Both the position numbers and the translations under genes were made by a program. The notes beneath the pieces were generated by a model, which saw only the letters and a list, made by a program, of their open reading frames with translations, did not search any database and was not told the DNA's origin. Below are positions 38,501 through 46,926 of a DNA stretch of 64,000 bases, in pieces; within the stretch, counting starts at the first letter, position 1, and each line of letters begins with the position of its first letter. Origin of the DNA: Saprospiraceae bacterium (GTDB lineage: Bacteria > Bacteroidota > Bacteroidia > Chitinophagales > Saprospiraceae); assembly GCA_019638385.1 (NCBI GenBank), contig JAHBTW010000021.1, positions 23,697 through 87,696 of the forward strand, written 5' to 3'.

Positions 38501-40230
38501 ATAATTGCGCCGACGAATTTACCATCATCCGGCGCATCCTGATTAACAACCAAACCCTCAGTCCCGACAATTTCGGCACGCTGACGCCCACTGGTCCGGG
38601 GCAGTTTCGCATCGCGGGGAACTACCCCGTCGGGGCGCACTCCATCGAATTGGCCATCGGCGACGGATGCGGCAATTCCATCACCGAACTGCTGCCTTTT
38701 GAGGTACTCGATTGTCAGTTGCCGGTATTGGAATGCCGCCAGGATTTGGTCATCACCTTAGACAGCGCCGGAATGCTCGACATTGCGCCCGCCACGTTTG
38801 TGCTGCTTGCCTCCGACAATTGCCCCGGCACGCAATTGTCTTTCGATCCTTTTGAGGTGGAAACGCTGCGGACGATTGATTGCGACTCTATCGGCTATCG
38901 CACGCTCAACGTGTGGCTCACCGATGCGGCGGGCAATCAGGCGGCTTGTCAGGCGAGCATTGAAGTACAAGCGCCGGGCGGTACATGTCCCGAATTCTGG
39001 CCGATCCGTGGCACGATCCGCACCGAAAACCAGACGCCTGTGAGGCAAGTCATCGTTCGCCTTACCGGCAACATCAATGCCAACGAAATAACCGGCGCGA
39101 CCGGCCAATACCTTTTCGAAGAAGTGCCCGGCAGCCACGCTTACACTGTGTATCCGGAAAAGCTCATCAACACGCCGAACGGCATCAGCACCTTCGACCT
39201 CGTGCTCACGAGTCGCCACATTCTCGGCGTGGATCCGTTCAATTCGCCCTATAAAATCATTGCCGCCGATGTGAACCGCTCCGGCAACGTGTCCACCTTG
39301 GATCTGATCCTCATGCGGCGGATTATTTTGGGGTTAGATACTGTATTTGCCAATAATACCTCCTGGCGTTTTGTGCCCGCCAATTATGAGTTTCAAGTCC
39401 CGACCAATCCATTTTTCGGGGCCGGTTTCCCGGAACACGGCTTCATTCCCAATCTCACCAAAGACACGACGATCCACTTCATCGGCATCAAAGTGGGCGA
39501 TGTGAACCTCAGTGCCGATGCGCAGCAATTGGACGGGATAGAGCTGCGCGACGCCCCTGCGCCCTGGCTGCTCGAAACGCCTGCGCACCGCTTCCGCGCC
39601 GGCGAGCGCTTCAGCGTATTGCTGACCGCAGCCGAACCCGCTGCCGGCGGACAATGGACGCTGCAATACGATGAGCAAGTGCTGCACTGGGAAAGCGCCG
39701 CGCCGCCGGAAGGGGCGCCCGATATAGCCTGGGGCATACACCCCGTTGCGCCGGGCCGGTTGGTTTTTAGTTGGAACGAAACCGCTGCCGGCGCCGGGTT
39801 TGCGGGTTTAGAACTGCACTTCAGCGCCCTCCGCAGCGGCACTACCGAAGATGCGCTCGCCATCGGTTCCGGTCCGCTGCGCGCCGAAGCATACCGCCGC
39901 AACGCCGCCGGCCAATGGGAGCACGCGCCCGTCGTACTCCGCTTCCGCCCCGACGACACCGCGCCGCCCGCCGCCGTTTGGCAAACCGGCCCCAATCCCT
40001 TCAACCGAAACACCTGGATTCGCTTCCAACTCGCCGCTCCTTCCCGTGTAACCTGGACGCTCAGCGATGCCGCCGGTCGCGTTTTCCGACAACAGGAAGC
40101 GCATTTCCCCGCCGGAGACAACACGCTGCCAATCAACGCCGATCCCGCCGACCCACGCGGGTTGTGGATTTGTCGGGTGCAAACGGAGGAAGAGACGGTG
40201 GAGCTGAAGTGGGTGCGGGCGGATCAGTAG
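35512..40230 (+). CDS. Large secreted protein with HYR-like repeats, dockerin type I domain and type IX sorting domain
   Basis: The ATG at 35512 is my choice; the frame is open further upstream and another ATG lies at 35635. It gives about 1572 residues with a hydrophobic segment (LLYFSLMLLMVVPAALRAQG) that would be the signal peptide after an unusually long basic region. The body repeats HYR-like units (DIHAPVLTAPADITVPC, RDLTPPVIN, VVDQSPPVMLC), rich in paired cysteines. Towards the end a dockerin type I domain (DVNRSGNVSTLDLILMRRIILG) is followed by a type A sorting domain (TGPNPFNRNTWIRFQL). It is probably a surface adhesin or matrix protein exported by SprA. The ligand is unknown. Confidence 0.82.
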   Translation: MYRHLTCCSIIRFSCELRAASCELAGGRRGAAIAKLLYFSLMLLMVVPAALRAQGAADSVQIGFPGNFSGAFAYLNTIPAQGLDVNGDGFADIRKPCSCRPLPSIPNGTQSNAGVFDSWLVIATGVSGQSWQLSLADNALTPGALTPMPPWASINEVGATGIYVLHFAHRDAAQYAFLLTNESAYPGHTFGPVLNTCYYPDPEIEYLDNFYCSNEPPVLLYGGATSVFDGNLFPLQAQDEFWVITRQQNGQTYFTSQFSPETLGQGHYNIRYTFDAGDDAYASANKTGCAVTVEAPTLVRTAGNLACNSSINITLNPTTCVAEVIPAQLLSYTPITWEGYRAEVFDPFGNSLGTTVPADYAFTPLLGVLIDDCNGEFCTTDIIVRDIHAPVLTAPADITVPCTGATSPDSTGHATATDCSPFNITWQDQTATFTCGNPSARITRTWRATDVFGNTTTRVQLINIARGTQAQLRFPPAVEYECSEYAADPSIVAPLPGKAGIPTLVDTPLCGMIYSSRDDTLPFCGNANASFVILRTWLVLDLCGTQIFSVDGAGNSNIQVIRVRDLTPPVINAAPLTMPTNLSALDTGLSGCSATGLIPPPEVSDACNTFQIRIYTPLGEADYVNGADGAQGGFVPYPGLPLGTHLITYEAVDACGNISVVEAAVEVVDQSPPVMLCNNSFSMVLSSVGTGQVFPQQVDQGSRDDCCVESRLLKLIGEPDSAFRPALQFECPPAGPQEVVLRMTDCFGNFNECNAFVQIIDPVSPSVVSAPPNAAVTCLDDLAPFSDPDYLAPVFTDNCPFDVEFSVQSQINSCGIGTVQRTWIAGGSATVNQTVAVNGVFDYRFRLPDDLAEACNLNGMPDTVLVLSQTCDQLLITMTQETIAGSPDGNCRSIQRTYDIVNLCEATPDAPLFNLPRLDGADVGNGYDVAVQNGTVYQIASDGSLIPLGAATGRYRYVQRRDVLDEEAPQLAFVPQPPFCSGNDCSGPVLLDFSISDNCADEFTIIRRILINNQTLSPDNFGTLTPTGPGQFRIAGNYPVGAHSIELAIGDGCGNSITELLPFEVLDCQLPVLECRQDLVITLDSAGMLDIAPATFVLLASDNCPGTQLSFDPFEVETLRTIDCDSIGYRTLNVWLTDAAGNQAACQASIEVQAPGGTCPEFWPIRGTIRTENQTPVRQVIVRLTGNINANEITGATGQYLFEEVPGSHAYTVYPEKLINTPNGISTFDLVLTSRHILGVDPFNSPYKIIAADVNRSGNVSTLDLILMRRIILGLDTVFANNTSWRFVPANYEFQVPTNPFFGAGFPEHGFIPNLTKDTTIHFIGIKVGDVNLSADAQQLDGIELRDAPAPWLLETPAHRFRAGERFSVLLTAAEPAAGGQWTLQYDEQVLHWESAAPPEGAPDIAWGIHPVAPGRLVFSWNETAAGAGFAGLELHFSALRSGTTEDALAIGSGPLRAEAYRRNAAGQWEHAPVVLRFRPDDTAPPAAVWQTGPNPFNRNTWIRFQLAAPSRVTWTLSDAAGRVFRQQEAHFPAGDNTLPINADPADPRGLWICRVQTEEETVELKWVRADQ

Positions 40231-40287
40231 AGCGGAGGCTGTATGCTTTGCCGAAAGTACGCCAAAATCGGGTAGATTTGCCGTAAC

Positions 40288-40318
40288 GTTTACTAAACTT
40301 CGGAAGTTTAGTAAACGG
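40288..40318. repeat. 14-bp-stem palindrome upstream of fic
   Basis: CGTTTACTAAACTT (40288-40301) pairs perfectly with 40305-40318 across a CGG loop. It lies 58 bp after the dockerin gene and 27 bp before fic, so it could be a terminator, an operator or a dispersed repeat. There is no T-run. Confidence 0.6.
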
Positions 40319-40345
40319 AAATCAATTACAATCAATCAGTTAGGA

Positions 40346-41119
40346 ATGAACCTGCAATTGATAAAACCCGATTTATTGTCTCTATACTTATTGCAAGTAC
40401 AGGCGTTGCAAGCTAAGTTCGATGCACTGAAAGAGGCGGAAACAAGCACCGATGCGTTTAGTTTTTATACTTCGGTGGCCTCCGTATATAGCAGTAAAAT
40501 AGAAGGCGAAGACATCGAACTGGATAGCTACATAAAACACAAAGCAATGGGAATAGCCTTCCAGCCCGATTACACCAAAAAAACAGATGACTTATACGAG
40601 GCTTATCTTTTTGCTCAACAGCACGATTTGACCCCCACGCATATCGCCCAGGCACATCAACTATTGGCAAAGAATATCGTGTCGCCCCATCATCAGGGAG
40701 CGTTGAGAACCCAAAACATGTATGTAACCACCGATGACGGTCGCATAGAATATGTGGCAGCATCCCCCTTTGAAGTGAAGCAGGAAATGGCCAAATGGTA
40801 CGCAGACGTAGCCGTCTTGCTGAACCAGGCCCTGAGCGCGGAGGAGGTATTTTATTATGCTGCCTATATCCATTTGGTATTTGTAAAAATACACCCCTGG
40901 ACCGATGGCAACGGCCGCTGTGCCCGATTGATAGAAAAATGGTTTATTGCTCAAAAAATGGGCGCCAAAGCCTGGTTGTTGCAAAGTGAAAAAAACTACT
41001 ACCTCCACCACGGCTTGTATTATCAAAACCTGCGGAAACTCGGCATGGAATACGAACAGCTCGACTACGCCCAAGCCCTGCCCTTTTTATTGATGTTGCC
41101 TAAAACGTTTGAATTGTAA
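40346..41119 (+). CDS. Fic-domain protein (AMPylator/nucleotidyl transferase type)
   Basis: A 257-residue Fic protein. The catalytic motif HPWTDGNGRCAR spans 183-194 with the essential H183. The inhibitory helix motif (S/T)xxxE(G/N) is present near the N-terminus as S49-E53-G54 (SSKIEG), so it is a class II Fic that can block its own active site. Such proteins transfer AMP or related groups to hydroxyl side chains. The target is unknown, and no partner antitoxin is seen. It is transcribed towards the WYL gene. Confidence 0.92.
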   Translation: MNLQLIKPDLLSLYLLQVQALQAKFDALKEAETSTDAFSFYTSVASVYSSKIEGEDIELDSYIKHKAMGIAFQPDYTKKTDDLYEAYLFAQQHDLTPTHIAQAHQLLAKNIVSPHHQGALRTQNMYVTTDDGRIEYVAASPFEVKQEMAKWYADVAVLLNQALSAEEVFYYAAYIHLVFVKIHPWTDGNGRCARLIEKWFIAQKMGAKAWLLQSEKNYYLHHGLYYQNLRKLGMEYEQLDYAQALPFLLMLPKTFEL

Positions 41120-41147
41120 GGCTACGACCGTTGACTTTTGCCGCGCC

Positions 41148-42146
41148 TCAGTAGGCCGACAGCGCCTGTTGCAGTGCGGCGGCTATTTCGAGGCGCAGGC
41201 CCGGAGGTTGCAGCACTTCCACATCGGGGCCGAAGCCGAGCAACAGGGTCCGCAATTCGGGATTGATGATGACCTGAATTTCCACTTCGGCAGCGCCGTC
41301 GGGTTGCAGTACCGCTGTTTTTTGGGAAGCGTGCAAAGGCTTGGTGAGCACATACGGCGCCCGATGTGCAGAAAACCGCAGCCGCACGGTATGCACGGTC
41401 ATATCCTCCGGGATGCTGACGCCGATGATGTCGCGGAAATACGTATCGGGATCGAGGGAGCTGTTGGGAATCCATTGTGCAACAGCGGGCCGCAGCGCCT
41501 CCATGCGGTCGAGCGCGTAAATGCGCAGCAGGGCCTCCGTTTCCGACCAGCCCAGGAGGAACCAGCGGTTGTTGTACTCCTTTAATAAATACGGATGCAC
41601 CAGCGGCCTGAGCGGCTCCGCAGCGCCGAAAGGCCGGTAATGCAGCGCCACCGGCTGTTGTGTGCGGATGCAGTCGTACAATTGCCGGAGGTATTCCAGG
41701 CCGGCGAGTTGCTCGTTGCGCTCTATGTGAATGGCAGGATCGGATTCGGATTCGGAGGCGCCGCCCAGTTTGCGGGCCACGTTGAGCAACTCTTCCACAT
41801 GAGGCAACCCGGCCACCTGTTTCAGCAGCGCAACAGCCTCCTGCAAAACCCCGATATCGGTGTTGTTGAGCGGTACGTTGTCAATAGAAAAATCGGGGTC
41901 GCTGTACGATACCTGCCTGCTTTTAATCACAATGGGCGCGCCGTAGCCTTCCGGCGGATGTTTGCGCATCACGGCAAAATCGCCGTATAAGGTGCGCTCG
42001 GAAACGCCGCCCTCCACGTCGAATTCTTCCCGGAGCCGCTCGCTGATGTAGTCCACCAGGCTGTCCACCGTCCAGCGGCGCGCGCGATTGCGCAGACAAT
42101 AGTTGATGAGTCGGTAGCGGTACGAAGCATTTTTATTGGCCGGCAT
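41148..42146 (-). CDS. WYL-domain transcriptional regulator
   Basis: A 332-residue regulator with an N-terminal winged-helix domain (YRYRLINYCLRN through ERTLYGDFAVMRKH) and a WYL domain (about 140-235) with ALHYRPFG and HPYLLKEYNNRWFLLG, where the signature reads WFL. A C-terminal WCX-like extension follows. WYL domains bind nucleic acids or nucleotides and often lie next to CRISPR and other defence loci. Here the gene is divergent from cas6 across 278 bp, so it may control the CRISPR operon; this is inference. Confidence 0.88.
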   Translation of the reverse strand: MPANKNASYRYRLINYCLRNRARRWTVDSLVDYISERLREEFDVEGGVSERTLYGDFAVMRKHPPEGYGAPIVIKSRQVSYSDPDFSIDNVPLNNTDIGVLQEAVALLKQVAGLPHVEELLNVARKLGGASESESDPAIHIERNEQLAGLEYLRQLYDCIRTQQPVALHYRPFGAAEPLRPLVHPYLLKEYNNRWFLLGWSETEALLRIYALDRMEALRPAVAQWIPNSSLDPDTYFRDIIGVSIPEDMTVHTVRLRFSAHRAPYVLTKPLHASQKTAVLQPDGAAEVEIQVIINPELRTLLLGFGPDVEVLQPPGLRLEIAAALQQALSAY

Positions 42147-42424
42147 AAGAAAAGTTTACAATTGGTTTTCAGTGGTTTGCAAAAAGGAACGACCCATTTT
42201 TTCGATTATCTTTTCATGACAATTTGGAAAAAAAGAATAATCCCTTTATCATTGCAAATAGATTGCAGCGAATGTATAGAATATTGCGCTAAAAAAACGA
42301 AATGAGGCGCTGCAACCCGATTCAGGACTATCATCTCAACCATACCAACAGAGCTTTTCGACGGCCATTTTTTTACTCATTCATTCGCTGCCTTGCCGGC
42401 ACGGATGCAAAACCCGTTTAGCTT

Positions 42425-43099
42425 ATGCCCAAGGTCCGATACCTGAAATTGCGCTTCGACCAAAACATCTTTCCCTATGACATCCCCCGGTTTCGCGCCG
42501 CCGTCATAGAAAAGACCCAGCGCGAATCCGAGCTTTTTCACAACCACAAAGGCGACGACGGCTTTGCCTATCGCTACCCGCTCATACAGTACAAGGTGAC
42601 GCACCGCAAAGCGAGCATCATCTGCCTTAATGAAGGCGCCGATGAAATACACCACCTCCTGCAAAACAAAGATATGACCCTGCGCGTAGGCCACACCGTA
42701 CAGGACTACACCATCGAAGACATTGAACTGCACCACCACAAGGTGCAAACCTGGGACCGGCAATTCGAGTACAGTCTTCTGAACTGGATGGCCCTCAACC
42801 AGGAACACTACCGCCGCTGGCAATCGCTCGAAAGCGACGAAACCGCTCAACTCGACCTGCTCAACGGCATCCTGCGCGGCAACATCCTGGCCTTCGCCAA
42901 AGGCATCGGCTGGTTCGTGGAAGACCGCATTCTGACCGAAATCACCCGAATCCGGGAAATTAAACCCCTGTCGTTTAAAGGCCGCGACATGCCGGCGTTT
43001 ACGCTGAATTTCCGGACGAATGTGTCGCTGCCGGATTATGTGGGATTAGGTAAGGGCGTAAGTGTGGGGTTTGGGGTGGTGAAGGGGATTGGGGATTGA
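42425..43099 (+). CDS. cas6: CRISPR pre-crRNA endoribonuclease Cas6 (Bacteroidota Cas6b-like)
   Basis: Cas6 cuts the array transcript in each repeat to leave an 8-nt 5' handle, here expected to be ATTAAGAC. The 224-residue protein starts MPKVRYLKLRFDQNIFPYDIPRF as two adjoining blocks (MPKVRYLKLRFD, NIFPYDIPRF), typical of the Cas6b-like group. It ends in the glycine-rich RNA-binding loop LPDYVGLGKGVSVGFGVVKG. Histidines near 44-46 and 115-117 are catalytic candidates. It is the first gene of the interference module, and a cmr1 scrap follows it. Confidence 0.88.
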   Translation: MPKVRYLKLRFDQNIFPYDIPRFRAAVIEKTQRESELFHNHKGDDGFAYRYPLIQYKVTHRKASIICLNEGADEIHHLLQNKDMTLRVGHTVQDYTIEDIELHHHKVQTWDRQFEYSLLNWMALNQEHYRRWQSLESDETAQLDLLNGILRGNILAFAKGIGWFVEDRILTEITRIREIKPLSFKGRDMPAFTLNFRTNVSLPDYVGLGKGVSVGFGVVKGIGD

Positions 43100-43173
43100 T
43101 GCCGAGCGACTTGTACTGAGCTTGCCGAAGTAAGTCAAGGCAGATTTTTGATTTGAATATAAAATGAATAGAT

Positions 43174-43293
43174 ATGGAAACGATCACTTTTCATTGTAAA
43201 GTAATAACGCCAATGTTTCTGGCAGGTGCCGATGGGCAGACGCCGGAATTTGAATCAATTAAATGTATCCGAAATGACATCTCTTATTATTGA
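43174..43293 (+). pseudogene. cmr1: 5' remnant of cmr1 (type III-B RAMP)
   Basis: Thirty-nine codons read METITFHCKVITPMFLAGAD followed by GQTPE, which is the typical Cmr1 N-terminus. Intact Cmr1 continues into a PELRPPSIKGALRFWWRA-like stretch, whereas here it decays to PEFESIKCIRND and reaches a stop 18 bp inside cas10. The rest of cmr1 is missing. It sits directly after cas6, where cmr1 would lie in a type III-B operon, so a III-B operon appears to have been replaced by III-D genes. Confidence 0.7.
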
Positions 43294-44818
43294 TACTTTA
43301 TCCATTCAGTTCTACATCTTCGGCTCCAACAAGCTGAAAGAGAACATTGGCTCTTCCTATATCATCGAAAAATTGGTGTATAAGAAAATGATACCCCGTG
43401 CTTTGAAGGAAGCAGGGGTGGCCCAAGAGCTGTCTTTGGAGGCTTGGAGAACACACCCAGAGACCTATCGCTTGGACAGCTTTCCCGAAGAACGAGTTGA
43501 AGTCGGTTATATGGGCGGCGGGAATGCCTTATTGATATTCAGGGAAAAAGAGGATGCCCTGAAATTCGTCAAGTCTTATTCCCGCTTGCTGCTCGCTCAC
43601 TTCCCCGGCTTGAAAACGGCTTTCGGGCTTTTGGAGGGCTTTCAATACCAGCAAGGCGAAGCTTACAAGGCTTTTCGGCGGAAGCTCAACGAAAATTTGA
43701 TTCAAAATCGGAACGCCTCAGCCGTGCAAGTACTGCCGCTCAAACATGGGATTGTCGAAGATTGCCCTTGGACGAATGAAGCTCAGGAAAAAACAATCCG
43801 AGAAGGGAATACTTCAAGAGAAATCTCCAAGATGGCTTGGTCACGCTTGAGCTTAGTCAAAGATGCTCAAGAAGCCTTGTTGGCCGATTTCGACGACGAG
43901 GTCGGCGATATGTTTACCTTCACCGATGAACTGGACAAGTTCGGCCAACCCGACGACAAAGGCTATATCGCCATCGTACATGCTGACGGCAACGGCATGG
44001 GCCAGTGCTTCATTGACTGCCAAAGTTTGGCAGACACACGCAAGCTCTCCGCTGGGGTGGCAAATTACGCCATCGAGGTCATGGAAAAATTGATGACCTA
44101 TCTCGTTAGCCTTTTTCAAGGAGACAAGCCCAAGCTTGACTGGAAGCTGGAAGTTGAAATTGACGAAGATACCGGCAAACGCAAACGCATCCTTCCCATC
44201 CGCCCGCTGATTATCGGTGGTGATGACATTACTTTCGTCTGCGAAGGCCGCTTAGGGGTGCATCTGGCAGAAAAGCTGCTTGATTATATGCACCAAACGC
44301 CAATCAACGGAAAAAACATTCATGCCTGTGCCGGCGTGGCGATTGTCCATACCAAGTATCCTTTCTACAAAGCCTATCAACTGACGGAGGAGCTGACCAA
44401 ACGGGCTAAGAAACCCAGCAGAGGCCAGGTAGGTGGCTCGTGGCTGCACTATATGATTTCAACGGGTGGCTTTTCCGGGCCGCTTGAGGATATTATCGCA
44501 GACCAATTTACGGTAGCTGGCGCTGGCAGGGGCAAACTGAAATCTGGTCCTTACCGTGTGGACGGAAAGGCGGCAACTTTACCCCTGCTTCACACGGGTA
44601 TGAAGGTTTTTGCTACCCAATGGCCCCGCAATAAAGTCAAAGACCTCCGCGATGCCTTGCGAAGGGACGATGCCCACCAAAACTACTTCCTTACCGAAAT
44701 GGATGCTCGAAAACTTTCCTTGCCAAATAATGGCAAAGCCCTCTGGGAGAAAGGTAAAACGCCCTACTACGACATGATCGAACTCCTTGATTTTTACCCT
44801 GAAAATCTTTTGCCATGA
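43274..44818 (+). CDS. cas10: Cas10 (type III-D-like), palm domains without HD nuclease
   Basis: The ATG at 43274 gives 514 residues. Cas10 is the large subunit that makes cyclic oligoadenylates when target RNA is bound. It opens with the first palm-like domain (DTLSIQFYIFGSNKLKENIG). The second palm domain has AIVHADGNGMG (233-243) and the catalytic GGDD at 315-318 in PLIIGGDDITFVCEG. No HD domain is present, so direct ssDNA cutting is not expected, and immunity should rely on target RNA cleavage and cyclic oligoadenylate signalling. This fits the two CARF effectors downstream. The stop overlaps the next start (ATGA). Confidence 0.88.
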   Translation: MTSLIIDTLSIQFYIFGSNKLKENIGSSYIIEKLVYKKMIPRALKEAGVAQELSLEAWRTHPETYRLDSFPEERVEVGYMGGGNALLIFREKEDALKFVKSYSRLLLAHFPGLKTAFGLLEGFQYQQGEAYKAFRRKLNENLIQNRNASAVQVLPLKHGIVEDCPWTNEAQEKTIREGNTSREISKMAWSRLSLVKDAQEALLADFDDEVGDMFTFTDELDKFGQPDDKGYIAIVHADGNGMGQCFIDCQSLADTRKLSAGVANYAIEVMEKLMTYLVSLFQGDKPKLDWKLEVEIDEDTGKRKRILPIRPLIIGGDDITFVCEGRLGVHLAEKLLDYMHQTPINGKNIHACAGVAIVHTKYPFYKAYQLTEELTKRAKKPSRGQVGGSWLHYMISTGGFSGPLEDIIADQFTVAGAGRGKLKSGPYRVDGKAATLPLLHTGMKVFATQWPRNKVKDLRDALRRDDAHQNYFLTEMDARKLSLPNNGKALWEKGKTPYYDMIELLDFYPENLLP

Positions 44819-46926
44819 GCTATATACTTACGCTTACAACCGAATCCTACCTACTTACCGGTTCTGGCGAAGGCGGGGTGCTGATTGATGCCGACGTGGT
44901 ATTCCACCGTACGGGCTTCCCGATGATCCCGGCCCGGCGCATCAAAGGTATGTTGAAAGAGAGCCTAGAAGAAGTGATGGAAATTGCTGGAAAAACAGAA
45001 ACTGACATAAAAGCTGTTGTGGCGGCACTTTTTGGAGAATCCGGTAAGACTACTTACCAAGGAAAATTGCTTCTTCACAACCTGTTGCTGCCCGAATGGG
45101 AGCAGATAGCAAAAGAAGTGTCTGAAAATAAGATGTACCCGGGCTTTCAGTCCGATTTCATCAAAGAGTATTTTACCGCTGAAATCCAGCAGACGGCCAT
45201 TGGTCGGGAAGGCAAAGAAGGCGAAATCGAAGGCGTAGCCAAGAAGCGGAGCTTGCGGAACTACAGGGTTATCAAACCGGGGTTCACCTTCGATGGTTTT
45301 ATTGAAACGACACCCCCCCTTTCTGAGGAAGAGGATGGTCTTTTGAGACGGGCAGTTCACAACCTGCGTTATGCGGGTACACGCCGAAATCGTGGTTTTG
45401 GCAAAGTCAAGTGCAAGCTAAGTTCACCACTTCCCTCACAGGCTGCTCAGGGGCGATCTAATAGCGTTTCCTTCGTGTCGGACAAGTTAGATTTGACAAT
45501 CACCACTCTATCCCCCGTTGTTCTAGCCGAACAGTTGGGTGAACAAAACACCGTTTTTACTCGCAAGTATATATCAGGAAACCAACTTCGGGGATTGCTG
45601 GCGAATACATTTATTCGTAGGAAAGGACTCACACCCCTGAACGCCCATTTGGATTCAGATTTTTTCGATGTATTCCTGTCTGGAAAGGTGCATTTTGGGA
45701 ATGCTGTGTATCGAAAAGCCAAACCTATTCCTTTACATCTTCATAAGTACAAGGTAGATGAAAATAAGCCTGTGATATCCGTATTCGCTAAAGGGGAACC
45801 CGATAACGATATCACAAAGTCGGTCGGTAAGTCTGGTGTCATACGAAACAATAAAATCCTAACAGATGGATTTGAGCCTAAGACAACTTTCAATTTCCAC
45901 AACAGCCGCCCTAACCGAGCTGCTGGGCGTAGTACGGATAACGATGCCGAGACAGGAATTTTCTACTATGAATCGCTGAATGAAGGACAGGCTTTTCAAG
46001 GAGAAATTACGGGAGATGCATCTGTTATCTCCAAACTAAGGAATCTTCTTTCCTCAGATTTCCGAGCTAGGTTGGGACGCAGCCGATCCGCTCAATACGG
46101 AAGAGTACTAGTATCACTCGAAGCCGCCCAAATATCAGGGGTATCTGATTCCTTATCAGCGGGCAAGTATGTGATGACCTTGCAAAGCCCTTTGATACTC
46201 CTCAATGAAAATGGCTATCCAGCCCCAACGGTGACTGTACTCCAAAAGGCACTTTCAGCGATTTTTGGTAACGAGATAACCGTTGAAGAAGGTAGAGTTG
46301 CTGCTGCATTCACTTATGTAGAGCAATTCAATGCAATTTGGCAAGCCAAATCAGATAAGATACCAGCATTCAAAGAGGGCAGCTCTTTCCTGATTCATCT
46401 GCCTGAAATCAAAAAAGCTCCGACTCAATTGGGTGAATCAGTTGATCAAGGTTTTGGGAGGGTGATGTTTGATCTGTACAAACCAGAAGCGAGGTATGAG
46501 CATGAAGTATCGGTCAAGAATCACCAATGCATAGAAGGTAAGACGGACGATACCGTCAACACTTCACATCCTGTGCTGACAAAAATCAAAGAAGCATTTG
46601 AGCAAGAACGCGAAGGTCTTGATGTAAAGTCACTCGCTATCAATACTGCTCAAAAGGCAAAACATCTTAATAATCATTTGATTGGTAGAATGGAGCGACT
46701 TTTTGAGCACAGCGGGTCAGCTAACGGCATTTTTGAATGGATCAAAGAAACGCACGGCAAACCAGCTGGGGATGCATTGCGAAAAGCGGATTTAGTTGAT
46801 TACGATCATAAGTTCAATCTCAAACCCCATGATAAGATAGGGAACGACTGGCGGCTGCAAAAGCTGTATTGGACTACCTTCTTTCAAACCCTTCGCAAAA
46901 AGAACAAAGCTGATGGCAAACAATAA
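44815..46926 (+). CDS. csx10: Fused RAMP: N-terminal Cas7-like domain plus Csx10-like (Cas5) domain
   Basis: A 703-residue protein. Residues 1-200 form one RAMP unit (VDADVVF-like ADVVFHRTGFPMIPARRIKG and a glycine-rich GTRRNRGFGKVKC at 188-200). After a polar linker (about 203-222) comes a second unit with Csx10 features, RKYISGNQLRGLLANTF (250-266) and GRSRSAQYGRV. Residues after about 560 are an extension I cannot assign. Csx10 is the Cas5-type subunit of type III-D complexes. The fusion would place a Cas7-like subunit next to Cas5. The gene is visibly more AT-rich than its neighbours. It overlaps the next gene by 14 bp. Confidence 0.78.
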   Translation: MSYILTLTTESYLLTGSGEGGVLIDADVVFHRTGFPMIPARRIKGMLKESLEEVMEIAGKTETDIKAVVAALFGESGKTTYQGKLLLHNLLLPEWEQIAKEVSENKMYPGFQSDFIKEYFTAEIQQTAIGREGKEGEIEGVAKKRSLRNYRVIKPGFTFDGFIETTPPLSEEEDGLLRRAVHNLRYAGTRRNRGFGKVKCKLSSPLPSQAAQGRSNSVSFVSDKLDLTITTLSPVVLAEQLGEQNTVFTRKYISGNQLRGLLANTFIRRKGLTPLNAHLDSDFFDVFLSGKVHFGNAVYRKAKPIPLHLHKYKVDENKPVISVFAKGEPDNDITKSVGKSGVIRNNKILTDGFEPKTTFNFHNSRPNRAAGRSTDNDAETGIFYYESLNEGQAFQGEITGDASVISKLRNLLSSDFRARLGRSRSAQYGRVLVSLEAAQISGVSDSLSAGKYVMTLQSPLILLNENGYPAPTVTVLQKALSAIFGNEITVEEGRVAAAFTYVEQFNAIWQAKSDKIPAFKEGSSFLIHLPEIKKAPTQLGESVDQGFGRVMFDLYKPEARYEHEVSVKNHQCIEGKTDDTVNTSHPVLTKIKEAFEQEREGLDVKSLAINTAQKAKHLNNHLIGRMERLFEHSGSANGIFEWIKETHGKPAGDALRKADLVDYDHKFNLKPHDKIGNDWRLQKLYWTTFFQTLRKKNKADGKQ

